Shown piece after piece: positions 1-11,733 of a DNA stretch of 64,000 nucleotides; within the stretch, counting starts at the first letter, position 1, and the number at the start of each line of letters is the position of its first letter. This DNA comes from CAVVZJ01 sp963752755 (GTDB taxonomy: Bacteria; Planctomycetota; Planctomycetia; Isosphaerales; Isosphaeraceae). The translations under genes were made by a program, and so were the position numbers. Where the stretch lies: contig CAVVZJ010000001.1 of NCBI GenBank assembly GCA_963752755.1, positions 2,232,001 to 2,296,000 on the forward strand. The letters run 5' to 3'. A model generated the notes under the pieces. It had not been told where the DNA came from. It was given only the letters and a program-made list of their open reading frames with translations, and made no database searches.

Positions 1-1089
1 GATGAGAAGGAGCACCCGACGGGCGTCTTCGTCGATGGGGCGATGACCCTGGTGGGACGGGTGGTCCCCGGACCATCGAAGGAGGAGATGGCACGGAGGA
101 TTCTGGCGGCGCAGGAGGCGTGTCTGAAGGTCGGCTTGACGGGAGTTCATGACGCGGGGGTCGGACCCCGCGAGGCAGAGGTCTTCCGGCAACTCGATCA
201 GGATGGCAAGCTCAAACTGCGCGTTTACGGGATGGCCCATCCGACGGAGGGGAAGGAGGTGGAGTTCGTCAGCTCGAAGCCGATCCCGAGGAAGCCGGGG
301 AGGCGGTTCGAACTGCGGGCGATCAAGCTGTTCATCGACGGTGCGATGGGCTCGCGAGGGGCCTTGATGTTCGAGCCGTATGACGACGACCCGCATAACG
401 TCGGGCTGCAACTGATCGATCAAGACGTGCTCCGCAAGACGACCGAGGCGGCCTTGCGGCACGGCTGGCAGGTCTGCACGCACGCGATCGGCGACAAGGG
501 AAACGCGCTGGTCCTTGATGCGTATGAGGCTGCGATTCAGGCGGTGCCGGGGACCAAGGACCCGCGGTTGCGGATTGAGCATGCGCAAGTGATCCGCAAA
601 GAGGACGTGCCACGGTTCGCGAGTCTGAGTATTATTGCCTCGATGCAACCATCGCATGCCAGCACCGACAAGAGGTGGGCCGACGCCCGGCTCGGCTCGG
701 ATTCGGAGCGGGTGCAGGGGGCGTATGCCTGGCGGTGGTTCCTGGACGCGGGTGTGACGTTGGCGTTCGGGAGCGACTTCCCGGTCGAGGTGCCGAGCCC
801 GTTCTGGGGGCTGTATGCCGCGATCACAAGGCAGGACGCCGAGGGGCAGCCGCCTGGGGGCTGGCATCCGGATCAGAAAATGACGAGGGAGGAGGCGCTT
901 CGGGGATTCACCAGCGGAGCGGCCCTGGCGGCGTTCGAGGAGGAGCGGCTGGGGATGTTGAAGTTTGGCAAGCGAACGGACGTCACGGTGGTGGATCGCG
1001 ACCTCTTCCGGGTTGAGCCGGAGCAATTGCTCGGGGCGCAGGTGAGGGCGACGATCATCGACGGTGAGGTGGTGTACCGGGGAGACTGA
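1..1089 (+). CDS. YtcJ-like metal-dependent amidohydrolase, 5' end outside window
   Basis: Only the C-terminal 362 residues are present; the frame is open from base 1, so the gene begins before the window. The family hydrolyses C-N bonds (amides, N-formyl groups or cyclic imides) with a TIM-barrel metal centre. Seen here are signatures of the YtcJ/amidohydrolase-3 group: KLFIDGAMGSRGA (near base 330), HAIGDKGN (near 480), RIEHAQ (near 570) and GSDFPVE (near 770), where His and Asp residues are the expected metal ligands. The C-terminus has the usual composite-domain ending with a GKRTDVTVVDRD stretch that returns to the outer beta-sandwich. The substrate cannot be told from sequence. No co-directional partner in the window points to a pathway. 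Confidence 0.88.
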   Translation, partial: DEKEHPTGVFVDGAMTLVGRVVPGPSKEEMARRILAAQEACLKVGLTGVHDAGVGPREAEVFRQLDQDGKLKLRVYGMAHPTEGKEVEFVSSKPIPRKPGRRFELRAIKLFIDGAMGSRGALMFEPYDDDPHNVGLQLIDQDVLRKTTEAALRHGWQVCTHAIGDKGNALVLDAYEAAIQAVPGTKDPRLRIEHAQVIRKEDVPRFASLSIIASMQPSHASTDKRWADARLGSDSERVQGAYAWRWFLDAGVTLAFGSDFPVEVPSPFWGLYAAITRQDAEGQPPGGWHPDQKMTREEALRGFTSGAALAAFEEERLGMLKFGKRTDVTVVDRDLFRVEPEQLLGAQVRATIIDGEVVYRGD

Positions 1090-1236
1090 GCGAGTCCGGA
1101 CGGGGCAGGGCGGTTTCCCCGAAGGGGTCGGGATTGCTAGAATGGTCGCGATGCGGTCCCGCCCTCCGAGGTGGGGAAACCCCGTGTCGCCTGCCGTTTG
1201 CGTTCACCCCGAGCTTTGAGAAAGGTCCCTCCTTTG

Positions 1237-2086
1237 ATGAAGCGCAGCAACATCCCTCCTCGCGCGGGCCGGCGTCGCCGGCGCGGCCCTGGCAGCCGTC
1301 GTGGCCTTCGGTCTGGCCGTTGCCCCGCAGAACCGGGCCACCGCGAACCCCACGGCCCCCGAACCGGCTCCCGCACCGTCAGCGACCCCTCAGGCCGGCT
1401 TCGGAACGATCAAGGGACGCCTGATCTGGGGCGGCGCCGAGATTCCGAAGCCGGAGTTGATCACCCAGAACAAGCAGAAGGACCCGCAGGTCTGTGGCAA
1501 GGTCGATCTTTACGAACGCGACCTCGTCGTCGATGCGAAGACCCGGGGCATCTCCAACGCCTTCGCCTACCTTCCGAGCCCCAAGGGCCAGAACCCTGAG
1601 GCCGAGAAGGCGCTGGTGACGCAGCACCCAACCATCGAGATCGATCAGAAGAACTGTGAGTTCCTGCCGTATAGCGTCGCGGGTATGTCGGACCAGCAGT
1701 TCGTCTTCAAGTCGAGTGATCCCGTCGGGCACAACGTGCACTACACTGGCTTCGTCAATAATGCCAACTTCGCGCTCGGACCGAACGGCTCGGCCACCCG
1801 CAAGCTTCAGCCCGAGCGGCGTCCGATCAACCTCGCCTGTGATATCCACCCCTGGATGAAGGGCAATATCATGGTCTTCAACCACCCCTTCTTTGCCGTC
1901 ACCGACGAGGACGGTTCGTTCGAGATCCAGGGTGTCCCGGCCGGTACGCAGAACCTGATCGTCTGGCAGCGCAAGTCAGGTTACGTCACCCCCGGCGGCT
2001 CGAAGGGCCTGGCGGTCGAGGTCAAACCGGGCCAGACGACCGACCTGGGCGAGATCGTGCTCAAGCCGGAGCAGGTCCGCAAGTGA
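1237..2086 (+). CDS. Secreted cupredoxin-like / carboxypeptidase-regulatory-like domain protein (frameshift in signal peptide)
   Basis: The mature part (from about base 1340) is a two-part secreted protein. The first has a possible copper site: GHNVHYTG near base 1730 and CDIHPWMKG near 1840, giving the His, Cys-x2-His-x2-Met pattern of cupredoxins. The second, from FAVTDEDGSFEIQG, resembles a carboxypeptidase regulatory-like beta-sandwich. Only a GTG at 1301 opens the main frame, which is inside a hydrophobic alanine/valine stretch. The better start is ATG 1237 (MKRSNIPPR), which lies one frame away; joining it to the frame encoding AGVAGAALAAVVAFGLAVAP makes a normal signal peptide. I infer a one-base indel between 1240 and 1268. 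Function unknown; copper binding is inference from the motif. Confidence 0.75.
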
Positions 2087-2129
2087 TCCGGGCGGGCCAG
2101 CCGAGAACGGCCGAGGGTGTCCACGCGCC

Positions 2130-2303
2130 ATGAACAATCGCTACGCCCTCGGCCGCTCGCTGCAACTGCTTGGCCTGATCATCCTGCCGCTGGGAATCGC
2201 GGCCGAGGTCTTCGAACAGGTGAGCCTGGGCCAGTCCTTGTTGATCGCGGGAATCGGGATGCTGATCTTTTTTGTCGGAACGCGAGTCCAGCCATCGGCC
2301 TGA
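2130..2303 (+). CDS. Small two-helix membrane protein, 57 aa
   Basis: A short gene 43 bases after the cupredoxin-like protein and probably co-transcribed with it. It starts at ATG 2130 with a basic N-terminus (MNNRYALGR), then a first hydrophobic helix (LQLLGLIILPLGIAAEVF, residues ~10-28), a short polar turn and a second helix (LLIAGIGMLIFFVGTRV, residues ~38-54). The tidy composition, in-frame stop and position make it a likely real gene rather than chance. No family assigned with certainty; tiny two-helix proteins of this kind are common in planctomycete genomes, and its role is unknown. Confidence 0.7.
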   Translation: MNNRYALGRSLQLLGLIILPLGIAAEVFEQVSLGQSLLIAGIGMLIFFVGTRVQPSA

Positions 2304-2702
2304 GTGTCCGGATGAACGCCAGTCCGCTTGCCGACTTCTCAGGCAAGGTGCCCGCTTGCCTGGCAGCCTTATCAGCTTTGCTTGCGGACTCGCCTTGATT
2401 TGGAAAGGGAATTCGCGGAAAATTCATCATGGCATTGCATTTGCCCAGCCCGGGAACCTAGAAACGTCGCCCTTCCCCAACACGAGGCTGTTGCTTTCGA
2501 CCGCTGCAGAGCGAACAATGAGTATTGCATGCAGCGATGGCCAAAATCGGGAATCGCGATAATCCTCATTTTACAAGTCGCGGTCTACTGATAGAGTGAG
2601 GGTTGCGACCTAACCTGTGCGGGGAAGGGCTAGGCGAGCAAGCATCCAGGGACCCGGCACGTGAAGCCAGAGATGGCGGTCATCGCGCAGGGAGGGTGGC
2701 AC
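2304..2702. other. 399-base intergenic region with a small hairpin and a candidate promoter
   Basis: No supported gene. It is visibly less GC-rich than its surroundings. A 7-bp inverted repeat (2341-2347 with 2355-2361, AGGCAAG/CTTGCCT) follows the small membrane protein gene and could end its transcript, though no T run follows. A promoter-like pair at 2570-2597 precedes the next gene. Confidence 0.5.
2570..2597 (+). promoter_or_regulatory. Candidate promoter for the TPR/PQQ protein
   Basis: TTTACA at 2570-2575 and TAGAGT at 2592-2597 with a 16-base spacer, about 105 bases before the ATG at 2703. It lies in the AT-richest part of the gap. Inferred from sigma-70-like consensus only. Confidence 0.35.
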
Positions 2703-5700
2703 ATGACGGTCAAGCCCGTAAGTCGTCGCGCCGTGTGGGCATGGGGGTTGGGCCTGGCAGCGGTGGTCCTGGGTTGCTGGCAGGCAAGGCTGGCGGCGCA
2801 GTTCGTGCCGGCGGTCGGGCTGGGAGCCGGTGGGGGACGGGCGTCGTCGAGCTTCCACCCGGACGCCAGTTATACGGCCGAAACCCTGCTGCGAAACGCG
2901 GCCAACCATGTCCGCGACGGCCAGTGGTCGGAGGCGATCGACCTTTACGAGAAGGTCATCAAGGAATACGGCGAGACGGTCGCTCTGGTGCCCAAGAACG
3001 ACCCAGCGGCGGACCCGGAGGGTGGGTCGCTGCTTTACGTTGATGCCCGCCGGCACTGCCAGCGTCGGCTGGCCTCCCTGCCCCCGGAGGCGCGGCGCTC
3101 TACCGTCGGCGGGTCGATGCTCAGGCCGAGCGGCTTTACCGCGAGGGATCGCAGGAACGCGACCGGTCGAAGCTCCGACAGGTCGTCGATGAGATGTTTT
3201 GCAGCTCATGGGGTGACGAGGCGGCCGACCTGCTCGGTGATCTGGCCTTCCAGCAAGGCCGCTACGGCGAGGCGATGTCGGCTTACCGGCTGCTCGTGCC
3301 CGATCGCGAGCCGGACGCCACGGGCCTGATCCACCCCGATCCGAACGTCGATCTGGCGCGGGTCGCGGCCAAGAAGCTGCTCTGCCGGACGGCGATGGGC
3401 GAGGTCGATACGAACCATTCGGCGACTGCAGATGTTCCGGGCCAGATATCCGGAGGCCCAGGGCCACCTTGCCGGCCGTGATGGCACGCTCGCCGAGGTC
3501 TTGAGGACGGCGCTGGACGAGGACCGGCTTGCTCCCCCGCCTGAGAACGACGGCCGCTGGCCCACCTTCGCCGGCGCTCCGAGTCGCTCGCGGGTGGCTC
3601 CCCGGGTGGTCGAGATTGGCGACTTCCAGTGGAAACTCCGTCTCGACGACCCGAACGGCAACCCCTCGATGCCCAATGCCGCCCGGGTCCGCGGCGGGTT
3701 CGGCCGGCTCGACATCGGCTCCGGCGACCGCGATCTGGCGTATTACCCGATCATCCTCGGCGACCAGGTGATCCTCTGCGACGACACCGAGATCTGCGCC
3801 TTCCGGCTGGACGTGCGTCCTGACGGGTCGCTTGATGAAGCGGCGCGTCGCAAGCAACTGCTGGTCTGGAAGTCGAAGGTCCCCAGCGGCGGCGCACCGC
3901 ACTCGGCGCGGGGCGGCGGGTCGCCCCCGCACTACACACTCACGGCCTTTGGCGACCGGATCTATGTCCGGCTCGACTCGGCCGGAACGAGCCATGGCAG
4001 CGGCGGCGTCCTCGTCGCGCTGGAGAATAATCGCGAGGTCGAGGGCAAGCTGAAGTGGATCAAGGCGGCCAGCGAGATCGAGCTGCCGGCCCGTCGCGGC
4101 GGCGCCGGGGAGCATTTCCTGCCGGCGTTCGAGGGCACACCTGTCGCCGACGCCCGCCACGTCTATGTCGCCTTGACCGAGGCGGCGACCGAGACGTGGG
4201 TCTATGTGGCCTGCCTTGATGCCGAGACGAAGGAGACCGTCTGGGTCAAGTACCTGGGCAACGCCTCCTCGGCCTTCGACATGATGCGCAACCAGCAACT
4301 CGGCGCGGAGATCGGCCACCGGTTGCTGTCGCTCGATGGCCAGACGGTCTATTACCAGACGAACATGGGCTCCGTGGCGGCGCTCGACGCCGACACCGGT
4401 GATGTCCGCTGGCTGGCGACCTATCCGACCCGCGACCTCAACGGCCCGAACTTTGGAACCCCAGAGCCGAAACGCGACCTGAACCCGGCGGTCGTCAGCG
4501 ATGGTCTGGTGATCGTCGCGCCGGCCGACGCCCCCGAGATCTTCGCTTTTGACGCCGCGACCGGCCAGCTTGCCTGGAAGAGCAAGCCGATCCCGGAGAT
4601 CGCCCACTTGCTCGGTTGCGCCGACGGCAAGCTCTACGCCACGGGCGACCACGTCTTCACCTTCGACTTACAGAGCGGTGCCTTGCTGCGGACCTGGCCC
4701 GAGGTCGGCAAGTTCGAGGGCTACGGCCGCGGCCTGCTGGCCGGCGACAAGATCTACTGGCCGAACAAGACCGAGATCCACGTGCTCGACCAGGCGACCG
4801 GCGGTAACGTCCACGAGACAATCCCGCTCTCGCAGGCGTTCAACAAGCTGGGTGGCAACCTGGCCGTCGGGGACGGCTTCCTTGTGGTCGCCGGCCGTGA
4901 CGAGCTGGCGGTCTATTGCCAGAATACCCGTCTGATCGAGCGCTACGAGCAGCTCGTGAAGACCGAGCCAGAGAAGGCGTCCTACCGTTACCAGCTCGCC
5001 CGACTCGCCGAGACGACTGGCCAGGACGATCTGGCACTGGCCAGCCTGGGGGAAGCCGCCCGGCTCGCGTCGCCGTCGGACCTGGTGGATGGACGACCGC
5101 TGGCCGAGGTGGCGATCGGACGACAGCATCGTCTCTTGATGCGACTGGGCACCTCGGCAGCCGGTGCGAAGGACTGGACAACGGCCCTGGCACGGCTCGG
5201 CGAGGCCGTCGAGACGGCCCGAACCGACCGCGAGCGGCTTCTCGCAAGGCTGGCCCTTGCTGCTGCCGAGTCGGATTCCGGGGAGCCGGGCAAGGCGGTC
5301 GAGAACCTTCAAGACTTACTGACACGCGAGTGGATCGCGCACTTGACTGTGGCCGCGGACGAGCGACGGACGGTCCGCGCCGACCTGCTGATCACCGACC
5401 GGCTCTCGGCTCTGATCGAGGAGAACGGGCGGGACATCTACGCGACGTATGACCAGGCCGCGAAGGATCTGCTGACGCGTGGCCGGGAGCAGAAGAACGC
5501 GAAACTGCTGCGGGAGGTCGGGCGGAGCTACCCGGTGGCTGAGGTCGCGCCAGAGGCCCTGCTGGCCCTGGGGCGACTCAGTGAGTCGCTGAAGGAGCCG
5601 ATGGAGGCGGCGTCTGCGTACAAGCGTCTGCTGGCGATCGCACCCGAGGAAACGTTGCGGGCGCGGGCGCTCTGGGGCCTGGCCGAGTCGTACGAGGCCC

Positions 5701-7173
5701 AGGGCTACCTCGGCCCGGCACGCGACCTGTTCGCCCGGGCGCAGTCGCGCTATGCCGACGTGGATCTGAAGCCGTTTGGGATCGAGGGAACGGTCGGTAC
5801 GCTCGCCGGTCAGCGGCTGGCGCGACCGGAATATGTCAGCCTGGGTGGTGGTCGGCCGGAGCCGAGCCTGCCGGTGCCGCTCGTCCGGCGCTGGGCGCGT
5901 CGGCTCGATACGGAGGTCCGTCCCCTGGAAGCGGAGGGCCTGCCGCCATCGTCGCGCGACGGGCAGGATCTTCATGGTCGAAGGCAGCGCGATCAAGCCC
6001 GTGGACCCGTCCACCGGCGAGTCCTCCTGGGCGGCGGATCTCGGTGGCGACCCGGTCTGGGCCGGCTACCTGGGCGACCGCGTTCTGGCGGCAACTGCCA
6101 CGCGGCTGGTGGCCCTGGGTCTCGACGGCGGCAAATCCCGGTGGGAGTTTGACCCGGCGGACCCGCTGGGCAAGCGACAGACGCTCAACCCGTTCGCTAA
6201 ACCCGACCTCCACGACGACAACCCGGCGCCCGCCGGCCAGCCGACGGGCCGGTTGCACGGCTTTCACCTGATCGGTCCGAGGCTAGTCTTCCTCCGTGGT
6301 GATCGCGAATTGATGGCCCTGGACGCCGAGACCGGTCAGCTCGACTGGTCGTATGCCCCCGGCACGGGCGGAATCAACCCGAATGTGCTGGTCACGCCGA
6401 CACGTGTGGTGCTGGAGGCGGGCGAGACACACAACGTCGTCGTGCTCGACACCGAGACCGGCCGCCTCCGGGGCGACTTCCCCCGCGGCGAGACGGTCGA
6501 ACCCTGGGCTCGTGATCCCTTGCCGATCGATGACGACCACGTCGTGCTGGTGCTCGACCCGAAGACGGTCGCCCTGTTCGACCTGGAGCGAGGCGTGGAG
6601 GTCTGGTCGTATGGTGACGACTCGGCCTTGCCGCGCGCCGTGGCGCCCCGGCTCCTGACCGACTCGGGCCGATTGCTCGTCCTCTTCGGCGGCGATACGC
6701 TCGTCCGGATCGACCCCAACGCCGGCGTGGCGCTCTGGGAGCAGCCGCTCGGCCTGGGCGACCTGAGCGAGTGGCCCGAAGCGTTCGCGATCGACGGCCG
6801 GCGGGTCTATGTGGCCAATGCCTCGTTTGTCCACGACTCGCCCCCCACCCTCTCGGCCTACGACCTGGAGGATGGACACCGCCTCTGGTGGCACTCCTTG
6901 ATCGGTCCGCGCGCCGGCTGGGCGCTGGTCTTGAGCGAGCGCTGCATCATGGCGTATCCGAGCCCGTCGCGGTCATTGGAAGGTCCATTCGACACCTTGC
7001 CGATCCTCTTCTGCCGCCGCGAAGACGGCACTCCGGTCCAGCGGTTGATGTTTCCCACGACCGTCCGACGCCTGGCTGTCCGCATCGATGCGCAATCAGC
7101 CTTGGTCGCCACGCAGGGCCGGCTCTGGGCTCTCGGTGCGCCGACCGGCTCAGTGGCCGACCGAGTGCCTTAG
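2703..7173 (+). CDS. Tetratricopeptide and PQQ-like beta-propeller repeat protein, ~1490 aa (three apparent frameshifts)
   Basis: A very large exported protein. N-terminal hydrophobic segment (VWAWGLGLAAVVLGCW, residues ~11-26), a TPR-like region (residues ~55-230), a BamB/PQQ-type propeller (~260-740) with recurring L-D-x-x-T/D-G-x-x-x-W blades, more TPR-like repeats (~750-1020), then a second propeller to the end. Such proteins act as exported scaffolds; true PQQ enzyme activity is not implied, as the repeat is a fold. The frame shifts near 3095, near 3402 and near 5955, and in each case the protein continues sensibly in the new frame (for example the ALYRRRVDAQAERLYREGS stretch after the first). 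I treat this as one gene with sequence indels. Start ATG 2703 follows a GGAGGG-like site at about 2690. Confidence 0.8.
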
Positions 7174-7287
7174 GAGAACCCGTGGACGGCGCGACGGGGC
7201 GTCGGTAGGCTGGACGCGAAGATGGCTGACAATCGATGGCCCATGACCCCGGAGACAGCCCAGAAGCCCTTCGAAGTTTGGATTCTC

Positions 7288-7318
7288 TGTGGGTACCGCC
7301 GGGGGCGGCGGTCCCACA
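7288..7318 (+). terminator. Strong hairpin after the PQQ protein gene
   Basis: Arms 7288-7300 and 7307-7318 pair over 12 bp with one bulged T, loop GGGGGC. It sits 115 bases after the preceding stop and before the MoxR block, but no T run follows, so it may be a factor-dependent or processing signal. A further small palindrome (ACACG-AA-CGTGT, 7315-7326) overlaps its right arm. Confidence 0.45.
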
Positions 7319-7462
7319 CGAACGTGTTCCTGGATCAGCCCCATGGTCGATGACAGGACGAAGGCTCACTGTCAGAATCCTTCGGCCGTGAGGTTGCAAC
7401 CATCGCGGCCCCGGGCGAGGCCAGTTTCCGCCGCCGAGACCTGAGCAGAGGGAGAGCACCGC

Positions 7463-8554
<1,092 letters not shown>

Positions 8555-9439
8555 CCTCGAAGGTCTCGACCTCCAGGCCCGGATGGTGGTCGAGGGCTAC
8601 GTCGCCGGTCTGCATCGCAGCCCCTACCACGGCTTCTCGGTGGAGTTTGCCCAGCACCGGGAATACGTGCCCGGGGACGATATCCGCCACGTCGATTGGA
8701 AGGTCTGGTCCAAGACCGATAAGTACTACCTCAAGCAGTACGAGGAGGAGACGAACCTCCTGACGTACCTCCTGCTCGACACCTCCGAGAGCATGGGGTA
8801 CGCCTCCGAAGGCAACGTGACCAAGCTCCAGTATGCCAAGTTCATCGCCGCGGCCCTGGCCTACCTCGTGTTGCAGCAGCAGGACTCGGTGGGCCTGGCC
8901 ACCTTCGACGAGAAGGTCGATCGCTACCTCCGCCCGAGCGGCCAGCCGTCGCACCTGAAAGAGCTGTTCACGTTGATGGACGTCTCGCCCGCCCGGCAGA
9001 AGTCGGACGTCGGGGCGATCTTCAACGACCTGGCCGAACGGTTCCGCAAGCGCGGCGTGGTCGTCGTGCTGTCCGACCTGTTCGACGAGCCGTCCCGCAT
9101 CCTCGCGGGCCTGCGTCACTTCCACCACCGACGCCACGACGTCATCGTCTTCCACATCCTCGACCCGGCCGAGCTGGATTTCCCTTTCCGTCAGACGACC
9201 CTGTTCAAGGGACTCGAAGGCCTCGGTGACATTCTCGCCGAGCCCGCCAGCCTGCGACGGGCCTATCAGGCGGAAGTGAAGGCGTTCTGCGACGAAATGC
9301 GGAAGGGCTGCCAGGTCGGCAATATCGATTATCTGCTGCTGCGGACCGACCAGGAGCTGGACCTGGCGCTTTCGAGCTTCCTGGCGGCGCGGATGGTGCG
9401 GGTGAAGTGAGAACCGATGACGAGTTCTATAACTAAGGG

Positions 9440-11684
9440 ATGATGCACTTGTCTCCCCCGCTCCCGCTCCTGTTCGCCGCCTTCGTCAATCCCTGGATGC
9501 TCTGGGGGATGGCCGGGGCCTCGGTGCCGATCATCATCCACCTCCTGAACCGTCGCAAGTTCCGGGAGATGCCATGGGCGGCGATGCGGTTCCTGATGGC
9601 CGCGATCCGCAAGAACCAGAAGCGGGTGAAGATCGAACAGTGGCTCCTGCTGGCGGTCCGAACACTGATCATCCTCCTGCTCGCCCTCGCGATGGCCAAG
9701 CCGGCGATGGAGGCACTCGGGGGACTCGACATGCTCGGCGGACGTCGGCACTGGGCGATCGTGCTCGACGGCTCGATGAGCATGGATTACGCGGTCGCCG
9801 ATACCACCCGGTTCGAGCAGGCCAAGGAGCTGGGGCGTCGGCTGGTCAAGGACGCCCGACCGGGCGATGCGTTCAGCGTCGTGCTGATGGCCGACCCGCC
9901 GCGGGCGGTGGTCGGGGCGCCGGCGTTTAGCAAGGAGGCGGTGCTCAAGGAGATTGATGATTTGACGCTGCCACACGGCGGCGTCGATCTGGTCAACACG
10001 TTCCGCATCCTGGATGAAGTGCTGGAGGCGAGCGATATCCCCCGCAAGGAGGTCGTGGTCGTCACTGACTTGCAGAAGGCGAGCTGGGCGCCCGGCCGTC
10101 CCCAGGCCGACGAGCGGCTGACCCGAGCCCTCGAACGGATCGACGCCAAGCGTGCCCGCTCGCTCGTGATCGACCTCGGGACCGCCGAGGCGGAGAACCG
10201 GGCGGTCGTCGCGTTGGCGGTGCAGCCGGCGATCGTCACGACCAATGCGACGGTGGCGGTGAAGGCCACGGTCAAGGCGTTCGGAGCCCCCTACGAGGGG
10301 GGCGGGCGCGGTTGCTCGTCGATGGTCGGATCATCACAGGCGAGGAGCAGGAAGTCCCGCCTCTGAAGGCTGACGAAGATTACGAACTCGACTTCCGCCA
10401 TGCCTTCGGCGCCCCCGGCGAGTATGCCGTCGAGGTCCGCCTGGACAACGACCCGCTCGAACTGGACAACCGGCGCCGCCGAATCGTGCCGGTGCGGGAG
10501 TCGGTCAACGTCCTGCTCGTCGATGGCGACCCGAAGGGCGGATTGTTCGAGTCGGAGACGGCTTTTCTCGATACGGCGATCAGCCCCGAGACCGAGTCGC
10601 CGGGCCAGGCCGCGCCGATCCAGACCAAGGTCATTTTCGACTCGCAGCTCTCGCGGACCGACCTCGCCGTCTTCGACGCCGTCGTGCTCTGCAACGTCGC
10701 CCAGGTCAGCCGCGACGAGGCCACGATGCTTGACGCCTACCTCCGCCAAGGAGGGGGCCTGGTCGTCTTCACCGGCGATCAGGTCATGCCGGAGAGCTAC
10801 AACCGCCTTCTTTACGAGACGGCAAGGGACTCCTGCCCGCGGCGATCGGAGGAATCGTCGGTGACCCCCAACGTCGTGAGAACCCGTACCTGTTCGACCC
10901 GCTCGACTACAAGCACCCGATCATCGCCGAGTTCGCCGGCCAGCCGGACCCAGTGACATCGAGCCTCACGAATGTGAAGACGTTCCGCTACCACAAGCTC
11001 GAACCTGCCCGGGACTCGGGAGCCCGGGTGGCGCTCGGCGTAGGTCGCGACCCCTTGATCGTCGAGGCGAGAAGGCACCGGGGACGAGTCGTGCTGGTCG
11101 GGACGTCGGCCGATCGCGACTGGACCGACTGGCCGATCCACCAGAGTTACCCGCCAGTGATGGAGAAGATCGTCCTGCTGGCGGCCTCGGGGCGCTCGGA
11201 GGATCGCAACGTCTCCGTCGGCCAGCCGCTCGACCTGACGTTGCCGCCCTCGGCGGCGGGGGCCGAGGTGGCGGTCGTCTGGCCTGACCGGGATGAGGCC
11301 GTCAAGGAGTCAGACGTCCATCGTGCCAAGACCAAGCTGACGCTCGACGGCGACGTGAGCCGGTTCCGGTTCGGCGACACGGCCCGCTCGGGCACCTACC
11401 GCGTCGAGATCGGCGCTCCGCTCGGCCAGACGAGCCGGTTCGCGGCCAACACGCTGCCGGCTGAGAGCGACCCGGCGAAGATCGATCTGGCCACCCTCCA
11501 CGCGGCCTTGCCGGGCTGGCAGTTCGACTACGATAGCGACTGGAGGCCGCTCCAAAAGAACGCCGCAAGCGTTGGCCAGCGGGGCGAGTTCCACCGACCG
11601 TTGCTCTGGGGATTGCTGATATTCTTGCTGGTCGAGTCGGTGCTGGCCTGGAAGTTCGGACATCATCAGGCCGCGGGACGCTGA
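9440..11684 (+). CDS. BatA-like membrane protein with VWA domain (two apparent frameshifts)
   Basis: The N-terminus carries the BatA-type membrane segment (MLWGMAGASVPIIIHLLNRR, residues ~16-35), then a second helix near LLLAVRTLIILLLALAMAKP, then a VWA domain with DGSMSMDY as metal-ion adhesion site. The later part contains a CARDB-like beta segment and a glutamine-amidotransferase-like fold (VNVLLVDGDPKGG) and ends with a hydrophobic anchor (LLWGLLIFLLVESVLAW). The frame changes near 10300, at a six-G run, and near 10818; both sides read as one protein of ~748 residues. Start ATG 9440 (a second ATG at 9443 has better spacing from AAGGG). It probably sits in the membrane as the partner of the upstream MoxR/DUF58 pair. 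Confidence 0.85.
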
Positions 11685-11733
11685 TTCTATAGTGTGTGGC
11701 GATTCCAGACCGAGAAGCAGGAAGGTTGCCGCT

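Noticed and set aside
2610..4652. 680-codon open frame on the - strand
   Set aside because: Shadow of the TPR/PQQ gene; Arg/Asp/Val-rich composition, with no recognisable motif or plausible start.
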